Shown: positions 1-8,401 of the stretch, one piece after another | Position numbering within the stretch: the first letter of the stretch is position 1 | How the letters are laid out: every line of letters begins with the position of its first letter | NCBI RefSeq assembly: GCF_002933855.1 | Contig: NZ_BFAQ01000013.1 | Location: 202,806 to 266,805 of the forward strand | Source: Vibrio penaeicida | GTDB taxonomy: Bacteria; Pseudomonadota; Gammaproteobacteria; Enterobacterales; Vibrionaceae | Direction: 5' to 3' | Length of the DNA: 64,000 nucleotides | The notes under the pieces: generated by a model | The model's database searches: none | What the model was told of the DNA's origin: nothing | The model's input: only the letters and a program-made list of their open reading frames with translations | Position numbers and translations under genes: made by a program

Positions 1-537
1 TACATCAGAGCTAAAAATCATGCCCCAATGCTCACCGTTAACGATGGCTTTGTAACCTAACTCGCTTCGTTCAGCAATAATCAGGTCAACTTGCTGATTC
101 TTTGTGTAATTTGCAGGCGTGTTATCAAGCCATTTATTAAACTTGGTTGTTCCTACAATACGACCCGATGCTTTATCGGTATAAACAAAAACCAGCACAT
201 CTTGACCAACACGAAACCTTGCACGTTGCTCACTAAAAGGAATAAGCAAATCTTTCTTATCAATTCCCCAGCTTGCAAATGCACCAGTACTGTTTACGCC
301 TTCAATTTTCATCAACCCCCACTCACCAACTTGTGCAATAGGTGTTTCAGTTGTCGCACATAATTGATTATCAGAATCAAAATACAGAAAGACATCTACT
401 TTACTGCCTAGGTCTGTACCCTGTGGTACATACTTGTTAGGTAAAAGTACGCTTCCGTATTCGGACGCATCAAGAAATAGTCCAAACTCTGCTTTGCGAA
501 CAACTTCTAATGTGTTGGTTTGACCAATTTTAATCAT
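1..537 (-). CDS. CvfB/YitL-like S1 RNA-binding protein, C-terminus outside window
   Basis: An open reading frame on the minus strand runs without a stop from an ATG at 537 to the window edge, so 179 residues of the N-terminal part are visible. It begins MIKIGQTNTLEVVRKAEFG and continues with an LLPNKYVP segment and a GRIVGTTKFNKWLDN segment. This matches what I remember of the CvfB family, in which S1-like OB-fold repeats bind RNA and a winged-helix domain follows at the C-terminus. The ribosome binding site is weak. The family is linked to expression of virulence traits in Gram-positive bacteria; the role in this organism is unknown. Confidence 0.8.
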   Translation of the reverse strand, partial: MIKIGQTNTLEVVRKAEFGLFLDASEYGSVLLPNKYVPQGTDLGSKVDVFLYFDSDNQLCATTETPIAQVGEWGLMKIEGVNSTGAFASWGIDKKDLLIPFSEQRARFRVGQDVLVFVYTDKASGRIVGTTKFNKWLDNTPANYTKNQQVDLIIAERSELGYKAIVNGEHWGMIFSSDV

Positions 538-731
538 GTTAGGGTGTTACTCATCTTAAATTTGGCAGAGATTATACGTTAACTCTGCTATGATTGCTGT
601 TGTAAATCACTCTTCATTTTCAATACGATGCAAGCCGCACGGGTTGCTTATTGATATCTGACTTTATATTTTATACCAACCTCTTTGAAAACGCTTTCAC
701 GCTATAACAATAAAAATGAAAGGATCTTTTA

Positions 732-2081
732 GTGATTACTGTTGAGAAACAAGATGCGCTAACTCTTAAAGTGACACACGTAATGCCCACTTCTAAAAAG
801 TTGGATTTGGACGTGTACCTTTTCGCCCCAGGAGAATTAGGGCTGAGCTCGGATGTGGTGTCAGAAAATGACTTTTACTACGGGGCCCTTAGTGAAAAAC
901 GCGCTTATTACAGTGATCAAACCCACCTGCCTTTGGTCCACAGCCGATTAGCAAAACGAGGGCAACTATCGAACAACCAATATCGTGTCAGTTTGAGCTT
1001 GTATGCCTACCAATATGTTATCGCGCTAGATAAAGCTGTTGACGAATTAAATCATCAGAGTCGTGACAGTGTCACTGAGGATGAGGTGGATGAAGTTATT
1101 AGCCTTGCTCTCGATATCCTTAAGCGCTTACGCCGTTCTATACCTTATGACGAAACTCAAAAACGTTATTACGCCAATATCGACAACTACCTTTCGTGGT
1201 ACACCGAGCAGCACTTTCTCTCTTTAGTTGCCCATATGCCACGAGGCAAAGAATATGCCGCCATTAAAGAACGGCTGATCACGCTGTGTGAAAAGGAAGT
1301 CGCGCACCGAGAGCTCAACCGATACAACTCTAAAAAAGCCCGCACCGACATTACCCGCATGTCGAACAAAATGCGCTTGCTCAGACGCTTAATTGAATAC
1401 CCAATTGTACTTAAAAAGAAAAACCGCTCGATGGGTAAAAATGTTATGAGAGCGGTAAAAGGTATCGCTACGGGCATTGTAATGATTTTTGTAACCACTA
1501 TAGCGATTTTGATGCGTGACCAATTAGGTGAAATCACTGCATCATTTATCATCATTATGTCGTTCATCTACGCGTTACGGGAAATCTTCAAAGACGATCT
1601 CAGGGATATCCTTTGGCGTTGGATACGCAAAGGTAAACCTAAATGGCGAGGCCGCTACTATGACCCTAGCACCAACAAAATGGTGGGTCACAAAATTGAA
1701 TGGATGGATTACACAAGCTATTCAAAACTGCCAGATCGAGTACAAAAAATTCGAAAACGTCGCGTTGCTCAGCGAGAAGAAAAAGTTCTGCATTACAGAA
1801 GCCAAACAGAAATGACGACAACGTTATTTATGAGTGGTTATGAACAAACACGTGAAACGTTAAACATCAGCTTAAGCCAAATCGCAAGGCTAATGGATAA
1901 AGGTTCCAGTAAGATCTATCAACTCAACGAAGGTCAAGTAAGTAAAGAGTCCGTAGAGAAACGCCACTTATTGAACCTAATCGTTCAAGAAAACAACCAT
2001 GATGGCGAGTCGAATTACTATCGCTGGAAAATTGTTTTAAACCGTTCAAAAATTGTAGATATAGAACAGATCACTCTCTAA
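732..2081 (+). CDS. Uncharacterised membrane protein with two central TM helices
   Basis: I do not recognise the function. The 449-residue protein starts at a GTG preceded by an AAAGGA-type ribosome binding site. Residues 1-235 look soluble and helix-rich, with many charged residues. Two hydrophobic helices follow at about 241-262 and 266-283, separated by a few residues, so both large flanks should lie on the same side, probably the cytoplasm. The C-terminal flank is strongly basic (GKPKWRGRYY, RKRRVAQREEK). No enzyme motif was found. It is a lone gene between divergent and convergent neighbours. A long conserved-looking soluble part around a helical hairpin could suit a membrane-tethered scaffold or signalling protein, but this is a guess. 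Confidence 0.85.
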   Translation: MITVEKQDALTLKVTHVMPTSKKLDLDVYLFAPGELGLSSDVVSENDFYYGALSEKRAYYSDQTHLPLVHSRLAKRGQLSNNQYRVSLSLYAYQYVIALDKAVDELNHQSRDSVTEDEVDEVISLALDILKRLRRSIPYDETQKRYYANIDNYLSWYTEQHFLSLVAHMPRGKEYAAIKERLITLCEKEVAHRELNRYNSKKARTDITRMSNKMRLLRRLIEYPIVLKKKNRSMGKNVMRAVKGIATGIVMIFVTTIAILMRDQLGEITASFIIIMSFIYALREIFKDDLRDILWRWIRKGKPKWRGRYYDPSTNKMVGHKIEWMDYTSYSKLPDRVQKIRKRRVAQREEKVLHYRSQTEMTTTLFMSGYEQTRETLNISLSQIARLMDKGSSKIYQLNEGQVSKESVEKRHLLNLIVQENNHDGESNYYRWKIVLNRSKIVDIEQITL

Positions 2082-2169
2082 TTGTTATCTGAGAACGTTA
2101 TATCATGAGAGCAAGTTCCTATTGGAACAGGTAATAATAGGTACAAATGTTTAACCCTAAGCATCACCT

Positions 2170-2646
2170 CTAGCAAACCGCTTTTACAGATAGTACCAAT
2201 TCAAATACAGCCATTGGCTCCTCAGCATGTAAGGTTGGGCAAATGGCTGTAATCGTCACCGACTTGTTCACCCGCTTACCCGTTTGAAAAGTTTCATCCA
2301 ACATTTCATCAATCAAATTTCCGTCATGACATAAGAAATGCACGTCGCCTTCTGGTCGCTTCAGAAATTCTCCTTTCACACCTTTAAATGCTAGCGACAC
2401 TTTTCCTCCTCGCTCTTGTGCTTTACCCATCGCCATAAATCCACCAGCAACGTCAGCCCCTATCGCCAACGCTCCAAAATACATGCTATTGAGGTGATTT
2501 TTTGTTCTTTTCTTGAGCGGAATTCTAACTTCAACGGTTTTCTCATTTAATACAAGAATTTTGGGTCTACATAGCCAAATAAGCGGAACCTTAAAAAATC
2601 CGAACGTGCTCAAGTAAAAATTTGCTTTTTGTATCGCAGAAAACAT
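2170..2646 (-). CDS. DUF4442 hotdog-fold, thioesterase-like protein
   Basis: This 158-residue protein has the pattern of DUF4442 members, which resemble PaaI-type acyl-CoA thioesterases: an N-terminal amphipathic segment, a basic KKRTKNHLNSMYFGALAIGAD stretch typical of the hotdog central helix, and a strand-rich C-terminal half. The His-Leu-Asn-Ser-Met-Tyr motif sits where thioesterases of this fold carry active-site residues. The substrate is unknown; an acyl-CoA or acyl-ACP thioester is the family expectation. No clear ribosome binding site precedes the ATG at 2646. A FadR-like operator lies just upstream, which suggests control by fatty-acid availability. It converges with the unknown membrane protein gene. 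Confidence 0.82.
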   Translation of the reverse strand: MFSAIQKANFYLSTFGFFKVPLIWLCRPKILVLNEKTVEVRIPLKKRTKNHLNSMYFGALAIGADVAGGFMAMGKAQERGGKVSLAFKGVKGEFLKRPEGDVHFLCHDGNLIDEMLDETFQTGKRVNKSVTITAICPTLHAEEPMAVFELVLSVKAVC

Positions 2647-2980
2647 TGGAGAAACCCGTAGAAAAAACTAGTCTGACCAGTTAAAAATACAATAGGAGAA
2701 TTGTCAATGGGTTGTAATGAATGTTAATAGTGCGATCGCGCAAAAACTGCTTTATACCTAAAAACGTGACACTGTTACGCTTACTATGAGATCAACTCTT
2801 GCCATACCATCACGTCAAAATAATCAAACACAATGTCAAGAACGATGTACAGTTGAGGACGATTTTCAAAGGTATTTAGGATTGAAAGGTAAGTTTTTGT
2901 TCATATGAATAAATGCGTGTTTATTCCCTATGTATTTTCCGTTATCTTAACCGTTTTGCAGTATAACTACAGGCGTGCAC
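2647..2980. other. Intergenic region between divergent DUF4442 and DAHP synthase genes
   Basis: These 334 bases hold the FadR-like operator at the left and must hold promoters for both flanking genes. The right part contains no convincing TrpR operator or leader peptide for the DAHP synthase gene. A GCGATCGC palindrome occurs near 2735-2745. Nothing else structured was recognised. Confidence 0.5.
2666..2682 (-). promoter_or_regulatory. FadR-like operator
   Basis: The minus-strand 17-mer AACTGGTCAGACTAGTT is an almost perfect dyad around a central A. It differs by one base from the idealised FadR palindrome AACTGGTCNGACCAGTT known from E. coli and vibrios. It ends about 20 bases before the start codon of the DUF4442 gene, where a repressor would overlap the promoter or the early transcript. 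FadR releases DNA on binding long-chain acyl-CoA. Assignment is from consensus only. Confidence 0.65.
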
Positions 2981-4042
2981 ATGCCCTTAAAGACAGACGA
3001 ATTAAGAACTCAGCCTCTGGGCCCAATGCCCACTCCTGCAGAGCTGGTTCAAGCTCACCCTCTCACGGATGACGTTGCCGAGCGAATCGAACAGTCTCGT
3101 CGACAAATTGAAGCCATTTTAGCGGGTGAGGATAACCGGCTACTGGCAATTGTTGGCCCTTGCTCAGTTCATGATACCGAGGCAGCGCTAGATTACGCGA
3201 GACGCCTAAGCGCCATTCAAGATAAGTATAAAGATGAACTTTTCATTGTAATGCGCACCTACTTTGAGAAACCTCGTACGGTTGTGGGTTGGAAAGGTTT
3301 GATAACCGATCCCAACCTTGATGGTTCTTATGCTTTAGAAACGGGTTTAAATAAAGCAAGAAAATTGCTGCTAGACATTAACAAGCTAGGCTTGGCTACA
3401 GCAACAGAATTTCTTGACATGATTACAGGTCAATACATAGCAGACCTTATTACATGGGGCGCAATTGGCGCTCGAACTACTGAATCACAAATTCACCGCG
3501 AAATGGCTTCTGCACTATCTTGTCCTGTCGGATTCAAAAACGGCACAAACGGTAACGTTAAGATAGCGATTGATGCCATTCGAGCATCCAAAGCTTCTCA
3601 TTATTTTTACTCTCCAGACAAAAATGGTCGTATGACGGTTTATCGCACTTCCGGTAACCCTTACGGGCACGTTATTCTTAGAGGTGGAGACAAAGGACCG
3701 AATTTCGATTCGGATTCCGTTGCTGAAGCATGCGTGCAACTTAGCAGTTTCGATTTACCGCAAAAGCTTGTTGTTGATTTTAGCCACGCTAACTGCCAAA
3801 AACAGCATCGCAAACAGCTGGAGGTAGCTGAAGACATTTGTCAGCAAATACGTTCTGGTTCTGATTCCGTTGCTGGAATTATGGCTGAAAGTTTCATTCT
3901 TGAAGGTAATCAGCCAATGAACGACATTACTTCACTTACCTATGGTCAGTCGATCACCGACCCATGTTTAAGCTGGGAGCACACAGTCGAGATGTTAGAT
4001 ATGCTGGCTGAAGCCATAAAAACACGATCAGACAAAGGATAA
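2981..4042 (+). CDS. aroH: 3-deoxy-7-phosphoheptulonate synthase, AroH-like
   Basis: Condenses phosphoenolpyruvate with erythrose 4-phosphate to give DAHP, the first step of the shikimate pathway. The type I AroF/G/H signatures are all present: [62 protein letters not shown] and ESFILEGNQ. The overall wording is closest to the E. coli tryptophan-sensitive AroH that I remember, but the isozyme type cannot be settled by eye. I take ATG at 2981 because the ACAGG ribosome binding site is seven to eight bases away; the in-frame GTG at 2975 is too close. The resulting 353 residues fit the family. yajQ follows after five bases, so the two are probably cotranscribed. Confidence 0.93.
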   Translation: MPLKTDELRTQPLGPMPTPAELVQAHPLTDDVAERIEQSRRQIEAILAGEDNRLLAIVGPCSVHDTEAALDYARRLSAIQDKYKDELFIVMRTYFEKPRTVVGWKGLITDPNLDGSYALETGLNKARKLLLDINKLGLATATEFLDMITGQYIADLITWGAIGARTTESQIHREMASALSCPVGFKNGTNGNVKIAIDAIRASKASHYFYSPDKNGRMTVYRTSGNPYGHVILRGGDKGPNFDSDSVAEACVQLSSFDLPQKLVVDFSHANCQKQHRKQLEVAEDICQQIRSGSDSVAGIMAESFILEGNQPMNDITSLTYGQSITDPCLSWEHTVEMLDMLAEAIKTRSDKG

Positions 4043-4047
4043 TTCTT

Positions 4048-4530
4048 ATGCCTTCTTTTGACATTATTTCTGAAGTCGACACAGTTGAACTTCGTAACGC
4101 TGTCGATAATGCCAATCGCGAGCTTTCAACTCGCTTCGATTTTCGAGGTGTTGAAGCCAACTTTGAATTTAAAGACGAAACTGTAAAGCTCCATGCTGAA
4201 GCCGAGTTTCAATTGAAGCAAATGAGGGATATCCTGCGCGGAAACCTGACTAAGCGTGGTGTGGATGTCAATTCCATGGACTCCCAAAAAGCTGATGCCT
4301 CAGGAAAAAGCTGGAACCAGGTCGTACTGTTCAAGCAAGGTATTGATAAGGAAATGGCTAAGAAAGTTGTGAAAACAATTAAGGATGCCAAGCTCAAAGT
4401 TCAAGCCGCAGTGCAAGGCGAAAAAGTACGCGTTACTGGTAAAAAACGAGACGACTTACAATCTGTTATAGCTTTACTAAAGCAATCTGAATTGGGTCAA
4501 CCTTTTCAGTATGAGAACTTCCGCGATTAA
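4048..4530 (+). CDS. yajQ: YajQ-family nucleotide-binding protein
   Basis: The 160-residue protein starts [11 protein letters not shown] and has the family's [14 protein letters not shown] segment followed by two RNP-like ferredoxin folds, ending in [11 protein letters not shown]. Family members bind nucleotides and RNA; in Xanthomonas and Pseudomonas a homologue binds cyclic di-GMP and acts with a transcription factor, and in phage phi6-infected cells a homologue acts on viral RNA polymerase. An AAGGA-type ribosome binding site lies at the end of the preceding DAHP synthase gene. A terminator-type hairpin follows. Identity is secure; the role in this host is open. Confidence 0.95.
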   Translation: MPSFDIISEVDTVELRNAVDNANRELSTRFDFRGVEANFEFKDETVKLHAEAEFQLKQMRDILRGNLTKRGVDVNSMDSQKADASGKSWNQVVLFKQGIDKEMAKKVVKTIKDAKLKVQAAVQGEKVRVTGKKRDDLQSVIALLKQSELGQPFQYENFRD

Positions 4531-4611
4531 TGTTCATAAATCTATTGAGATATATTTCGTAATTTCGATAGGTTAGCTAGGGTTTGATTGCTTTAAACGA
4601 GGCACATTATA

Positions 4612-4642
4612 AAAGGCTTCAATTGCGAAGCCTTTCTTATTT
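4612..4642 (+). terminator. Terminator after yajQ, possibly bidirectional
   Basis: A perfect nine-base stem (AAAGGCTTC paired with GAAGCCTTT) with a six-base loop is followed by a T-rich run. On the other strand AT-rich sequence also flanks the stem, so it may also serve the convergent gene ending at 4687. Confidence 0.7.
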
Positions 4643-4686
4643 ACTCACTTTTACCGAATTGGACAATTTGTTGTCCCAAGTTCAGG

Positions 4687-5631
4687 TTAGTTAATACCTG
4701 CAACTTCAATAATTCGGTGGTTTTGAGCAAGTAATTTAAGCTCTGGATTATGCTGCTCACCCTTGGGGAAAAATACAACAACTCTCTGAGGAGATACTTT
4801 AGGGTCGGACAATCTTGCCGACAACTCTGCATAGCTTTTATAGCTCTCTCTCTCAGCGTCTCTTCGGCAAAGATCAATAAATTCAAATGGACAATCTTTG
4901 TGGGCAAGCACGAGTTCAGCTTCTTGCATAAACCTTAAGCCTTTGATTGACATAAGCTCAACGTCATCGCTAAATTCGAGCCAAGTGAGTGAACCACTTT
5001 CAAAGTCAGTATCTTTCAAACGCGCTTCATATAGATTTTCAAGATAAGCCCTGTCCTGCACAGATTCGATATTTGGGTCAGAAAAGAACGCTTCCCAAAA
5101 CTTTCTTCTTTCATCCACTGAAGGGAGAATCTCTTTAATGCTGTTTCTTTTTGATGAAGCAAACTCGGCAAGAAGACCAATATTCTGCGAAAGAATCGAT
5201 TCAAGCTTTTCTCGAATATTTCGAACCAACACGGGAGATGCGCCGCCGCTCGAAATCGCAATTTGAATACGACCACGGTTTATCATTGAAGGCGTGATGA
5301 AATCACAATATGGTTGGTCGTCGACAACATTAACCATAATACCTTTACTCTTGGCATCAGCATGGACTTTGTGGTTCAACTCGGGGTTATCTGTTGTTGC
5401 CCAAACTTGGACGTAATCCTGCATCATATCTGGGCTATAAAAAGCTTTAACCCAATGGCATTTTTCTTCTTCTACCAGTTTTCCTAGAAACGGTTCTATT
5501 TTAGGGGAAACAATTGTAACGTCGGCTCCTGCCCGAAGCAGCGAGTCAACCTTTCTAGATGCAACCTCTCCCCCTCCGATTACCAATACAGGCTTGTGAT
5601 TTAAGTCAAAAAATAACGGGAAATATCGCAT
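4687..5631 (-). CDS. Siroheme synthase, Met8/CysG-N type with degenerate SUMT-like tail
   Basis: Precorrin-2 dehydrogenase/sirohydrochlorin ferrochelatase for siroheme, the cofactor of sulfite and nitrite reductases. The NAD-binding loop VIGGGEVASRK sits near residue 17, followed by ATTDNPELN, VNVVDDQPYCDFITP and the ISSGGASPVLVRNIREKLE dimer segment of Met8/CysG-N. Residues about 210-310 resemble a uroporphyrinogen methyltransferase reduced to traces: ELMSIKGLRFMQEAELVL and IDLCRRDAERE follow the SUMT pattern, but the GPGDP loop is replaced by FSDD. I take ATG at 5631, which has AAAGGA six to ten bases upstream, over an in-frame TTG eighteen bases earlier. Methylation to precorrin-2 must then come from a separate enzyme. 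Confidence 0.88.
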   Translation of the reverse strand: MRYFPLFFDLNHKPVLVIGGGEVASRKVDSLLRAGADVTIVSPKIEPFLGKLVEEEKCHWVKAFYSPDMMQDYVQVWATTDNPELNHKVHADAKSKGIMVNVVDDQPYCDFITPSMINRGRIQIAISSGGASPVLVRNIREKLESILSQNIGLLAEFASSKRNSIKEILPSVDERRKFWEAFFSDPNIESVQDRAYLENLYEARLKDTDFESGSLTWLEFSDDVELMSIKGLRFMQEAELVLAHKDCPFEFIDLCRRDAERESYKSYAELSARLSDPKVSPQRVVVFFPKGEQHNPELKLLAQNHRIIEVAGIN

Positions 5632-6077
5632 CCTATTCCTTTGTTGCAATTATCTTGTTTCCGTAATACTAACAAAAAGGGGGCACTAGGGACATCAGGT
5701 TAAGAAACCTCCAGAGATCATCATTCAAATTTCCTCCTATTGTGAGACATATCATCTGGTATTTATTTTGATAGCAATATCAATGGCTAAATAGTGACCT
5801 TTTGCAGAACTTAAAACTCTGCAGCACTATTTTGTAGCGCCGTTGCACTATTTACATTCGTATTACATTTCGTCATTCTAATTACGTTCGGTTCTGTGAT
5901 TGCACTCAAAAATTCTTTTAAATTAACAATTTGAGAAATCCCAGATCCTTTCCTACGCTTATAAATAGCTGTATGAATAGAGTGCCGTACTTCTTTCATA
6001 ACAGCACAAAATACTAACACAACTAAACGTAAACCAATTTCGATTGGTATTGCATGGATGATACAGGAAGGATTCAA
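5632..6077 (+). promoter_or_regulatory. Upstream region of the aap operon
   Basis: This stretch of almost 450 bases separates the divergent siroheme gene and aapJ and must hold both promoters. Close to the aapJ start a hairpin ACCAAT-TTCG-ATTGGT (6033-6048) could form in the mRNA leader with a UUCG loop. An AT-rich block lies around 5760-5950. No named regulator site was recognised. Confidence 0.4.
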
Positions 6078-7106
6078 ATGGCGAAGAAACTCACTATTCT
6101 TGCTTCAGTAGTCGCTGCTTCAACCGCTATGATGGCAACTTCTGCTTTTGCAGCAGATGGTACGTTGGATAAAGTGAAGTCGAAAGGCTTCCTTCAGTGC
6201 GGGGTAAGTACTGGTCTACCAGGTTTCTCTAACCCTAACTCAAAAGGTGAATGGGAAGGTATTGACGTAGAGTACTGTCAAGCACTTGCCGCTGCTGTTT
6301 TAGGTGATAAATCAAAAGTTAAATATGTTCCTCTGACTGCAAAAGAGCGTTTCACCGCACTTCAATCTGGTGAAATCGACGTTCTATCTCGTAACACAAC
6401 TTGGACTCTGCATCGTGATACTGCACTTGGTCTGAACTTTGTCGGCGTAAACTACTACGATGGTCAAGGTTTCATGGTTAAAAAAGACCTAGGTTTAAGT
6501 AGTGCGAAAGAGCTAGACGGAGCTTCCGTTTGTGTTCAATCAGGTACGACTACCGAGTTAAACCTTGCAGACTACTTCCGCAACCAAGGCATGTCCTATA
6601 AGCCAGTTGTATTTGATACAGCAGCTCAAACATCCAAGGGTTTCGATTCAGGTCGCTGTGACGTACTGACTACAGACCAATCTGGTTTATATGCACTTCG
6701 CCTAAACTTGAAAGATCCGGCGTCTGCAGTCGTACTTCCTGAAATCATTTCTAAAGAGCCACTAGGTCCTGTAGTGCGTCAAGGGGACGATGTGTGGTTT
6801 AACATCGCGAAGTGGACGCTTAACACCATGATCAATGCCGAAGAATACGGTATTTCCTCTAAAAATGCAGACCAAATGCTGAAATCTAAGGATCCGAACA
6901 TCAAGCGTATTCTTGGCGTTGATGGTCCTAAAGGTAAAGGTCTAGGTTTGGCTGACGATTGGGGCTACCAAGTTGTCAAACAAGTCGGTAACTACGGTGA
7001 AAGCTTTGAAAGAACTGTAGGTGCAGGTTCTCCGCTACAAATTTCTCGTGGCGTGAATGCACTATGGAATGCTGGCGGTTTCATGTACGCGCCACCAATC
7101 CGATAA
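6078..7106 (+). CDS. aapJ: General L-amino-acid ABC transporter, periplasmic binding protein
   Basis: Binds amino acids in the periplasm and delivers them to the AapQM permease. The true start is the ATG at 6078, giving MAKKLTILASVVAASTAMM and a signal peptide cut after AFA. A GGAAGGA ribosome binding site lies seven bases upstream; an earlier ATG at 6054 would add eight residues before the signal peptide. The mature part has the family's KGFLQCGVSTGLPGFS opening, VPLTAKERFTALQSGEIDVL, and RNTTWTLHRD. About 342 residues, usual for AapJ/YhdW. It leads the operon and is followed by an intercistronic hairpin, consistent with the binding protein being made in excess. Confidence 0.95.
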   Translation: MAKKLTILASVVAASTAMMATSAFAADGTLDKVKSKGFLQCGVSTGLPGFSNPNSKGEWEGIDVEYCQALAAAVLGDKSKVKYVPLTAKERFTALQSGEIDVLSRNTTWTLHRDTALGLNFVGVNYYDGQGFMVKKDLGLSSAKELDGASVCVQSGTTTELNLADYFRNQGMSYKPVVFDTAAQTSKGFDSGRCDVLTTDQSGLYALRLNLKDPASAVVLPEIISKEPLGPVVRQGDDVWFNIAKWTLNTMINAEEYGISSKNADQMLKSKDPNIKRILGVDGPKGKGLGLADDWGYQVVKQVGNYGESFERTVGAGSPLQISRGVNALWNAGGFMYAPPIR

Positions 7107-7132
7107 GCTATTGATTAGTATAATCAAATAAA

Positions 7133-7154
7133 AAGGGCGGTGTATGCCGCCCTT
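7133..7154 (+). terminator. Intercistronic hairpin after aapJ
   Basis: An eight-base GC-rich stem (AAGGGCGG with CCGCCCTT) closes a six-base loop between aapJ and aapQ. It lacks a T-run, so it is more likely a 3'-end stabiliser or a weak attenuator than a full terminator. Such hairpins commonly give higher expression of the binding protein than of the permease. Confidence 0.6.
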
Positions 7155-7197
7155 CGCTTACCTAGATTTAGCTACATGGATTTGAGGTTATAGCTGT

Positions 7198-8400
7198 ATG
7201 CAACCTACTGATAAAAAAGTGTCTGGCTCGGGTAAACCGGCACAGAGCACAAATCTTCTATATAATCCTACGTTTCGTTCAATTGTGTTTCAGATTATTG
7301 CTGTTGCAGCATTGGCGAGTTTTTTATACACCATTGTCAACAACGCTTTGAGCAATCTTGACGCTCGTGGCATTGCCACTGGATTTGACTTTCTTTCTCA
7401 AGAAGCAGGCTTTGGGATTGGCCTAACTCTGATTGAGTATGATGAAACCTTTTCCTATGGTAGAACCTTTGTTATCGGTCTACTCAATACTGCATTGGTT
7501 TCTGTATTGGGGATAATTGTAGCAACTTTTCTTGGGTTCTTTGTTGGTATAGCTAGGCTATCCAGCAACTGGTTAGTCAGCCGTATGGCGGCTGTATACA
7601 TTGAAGTTTTCCGTAACGTTCCCCTACTCCTGCAAATTTTCTTTTGGTACTTTGCGGTGTTACAAGCTTTGCCTTCACCAAGACAAAGCCTTAGCTTAGG
7701 CGAATCTATTTTCCTTAACGTGCGTGGGCTATATTTGCCAAGCCCCGTTTTTGAGGAAGGGAGTGGAATCATATTTGTTGCACTTATTGCCGCCGTCATT
7801 GCTTCGGTCGTGATCAGTATTTGGGCAGGCAACAAACAAAAACTTACTGGCCAGCAAACACCTGTTGCGCTAATTAGCATTGGCTTGATTGTTGGTTTGC
7901 CATTTATCGCTTACCTTCTTGCCGGCATGCCTATTAGCACAAATTATCCTGAGCTTAAGGGATTCAATTTTCGTGGAGGTATCTCCATTCTTCCTGAGTT
8001 AGCCGCATTATTGATTGCATTAAGTGTTTACACAGCATCCTTTATTGCAGAGATTGTCCGATCTGGTATTAATGCCGTTAACCACGGGCAAACAGAAGCA
8101 GCAATGGCCTTAGGCTTACCTCGTGCGAAGACATTGAAATTGGTTGTGATTCCACAAGCGTTGCGAATCATCATCCCACCACTCACTAGCCAATACCTTA
8201 ACTTAACTAAGAACTCATCACTTGCGATGGCAATAGGTTATCCAGATCTTGTATCTGTGTTTGCCGGAACGACATTGAACCAAACGGGTCAAGCAATCGA
8301 AATTATCGCAATGACAATGGGTGTTTACCTCACTTTAAGTTTGGTGACATCTGCTCTGATGAACATTTATAATCGCAAAGTGGCATTGGTGGAGAGATAG
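7198..8400 (+). CDS. aapQ: General L-amino-acid ABC transporter, permease AapQ
   Basis: One of the two inner-membrane subunits of the amino-acid importer. The 400-residue protein has a first membrane helix near residue 30 (VFQIIAVAALASFLYTIV), a large insert before and after the GLLNTALVSVLGIIVATFLGFFVGIARLS helix that is typical of AapQ/YhdX, and the EAA loop AAMALGLPRAKTLKLVVIPQALRIIIPP that contacts the ATPase. The IEVFRNVPLLLQIFFWYF segment is the usual family signature. The next gene begins one base after its stop codon, so expression is tightly coupled. Confidence 0.95.
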   Translation: MQPTDKKVSGSGKPAQSTNLLYNPTFRSIVFQIIAVAALASFLYTIVNNALSNLDARGIATGFDFLSQEAGFGIGLTLIEYDETFSYGRTFVIGLLNTALVSVLGIIVATFLGFFVGIARLSSNWLVSRMAAVYIEVFRNVPLLLQIFFWYFAVLQALPSPRQSLSLGESIFLNVRGLYLPSPVFEEGSGIIFVALIAAVIASVVISIWAGNKQKLTGQQTPVALISIGLIVGLPFIAYLLAGMPISTNYPELKGFNFRGGISILPELAALLIALSVYTASFIAEIVRSGINAVNHGQTEAAMALGLPRAKTLKLVVIPQALRIIIPPLTSQYLNLTKNSSLAMAIGYPDLVSVFAGTTLNQTGQAIEIIAMTMGVYLTLSLVTSALMNIYNRKVALVER

Positions 8401-8401
8401 T

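Noticed and set aside
687..698. GAAAACGCTTTC, a LacI-family-like operator before the unknown membrane protein gene
   Set aside because: Twelve bases with a central CG occur often by chance, the gene has no link to sugar use, and no second site or regulator gene is nearby.
2735..2980. TrpR operator or leader peptide for the DAHP synthase gene
   Set aside because: No ACTAGT-type TrpR dyad and no short Trp- or Tyr-rich frame with a terminator was found before the gene. The ACTAGT at 2668-2673 belongs to the FadR-like site on the other side.
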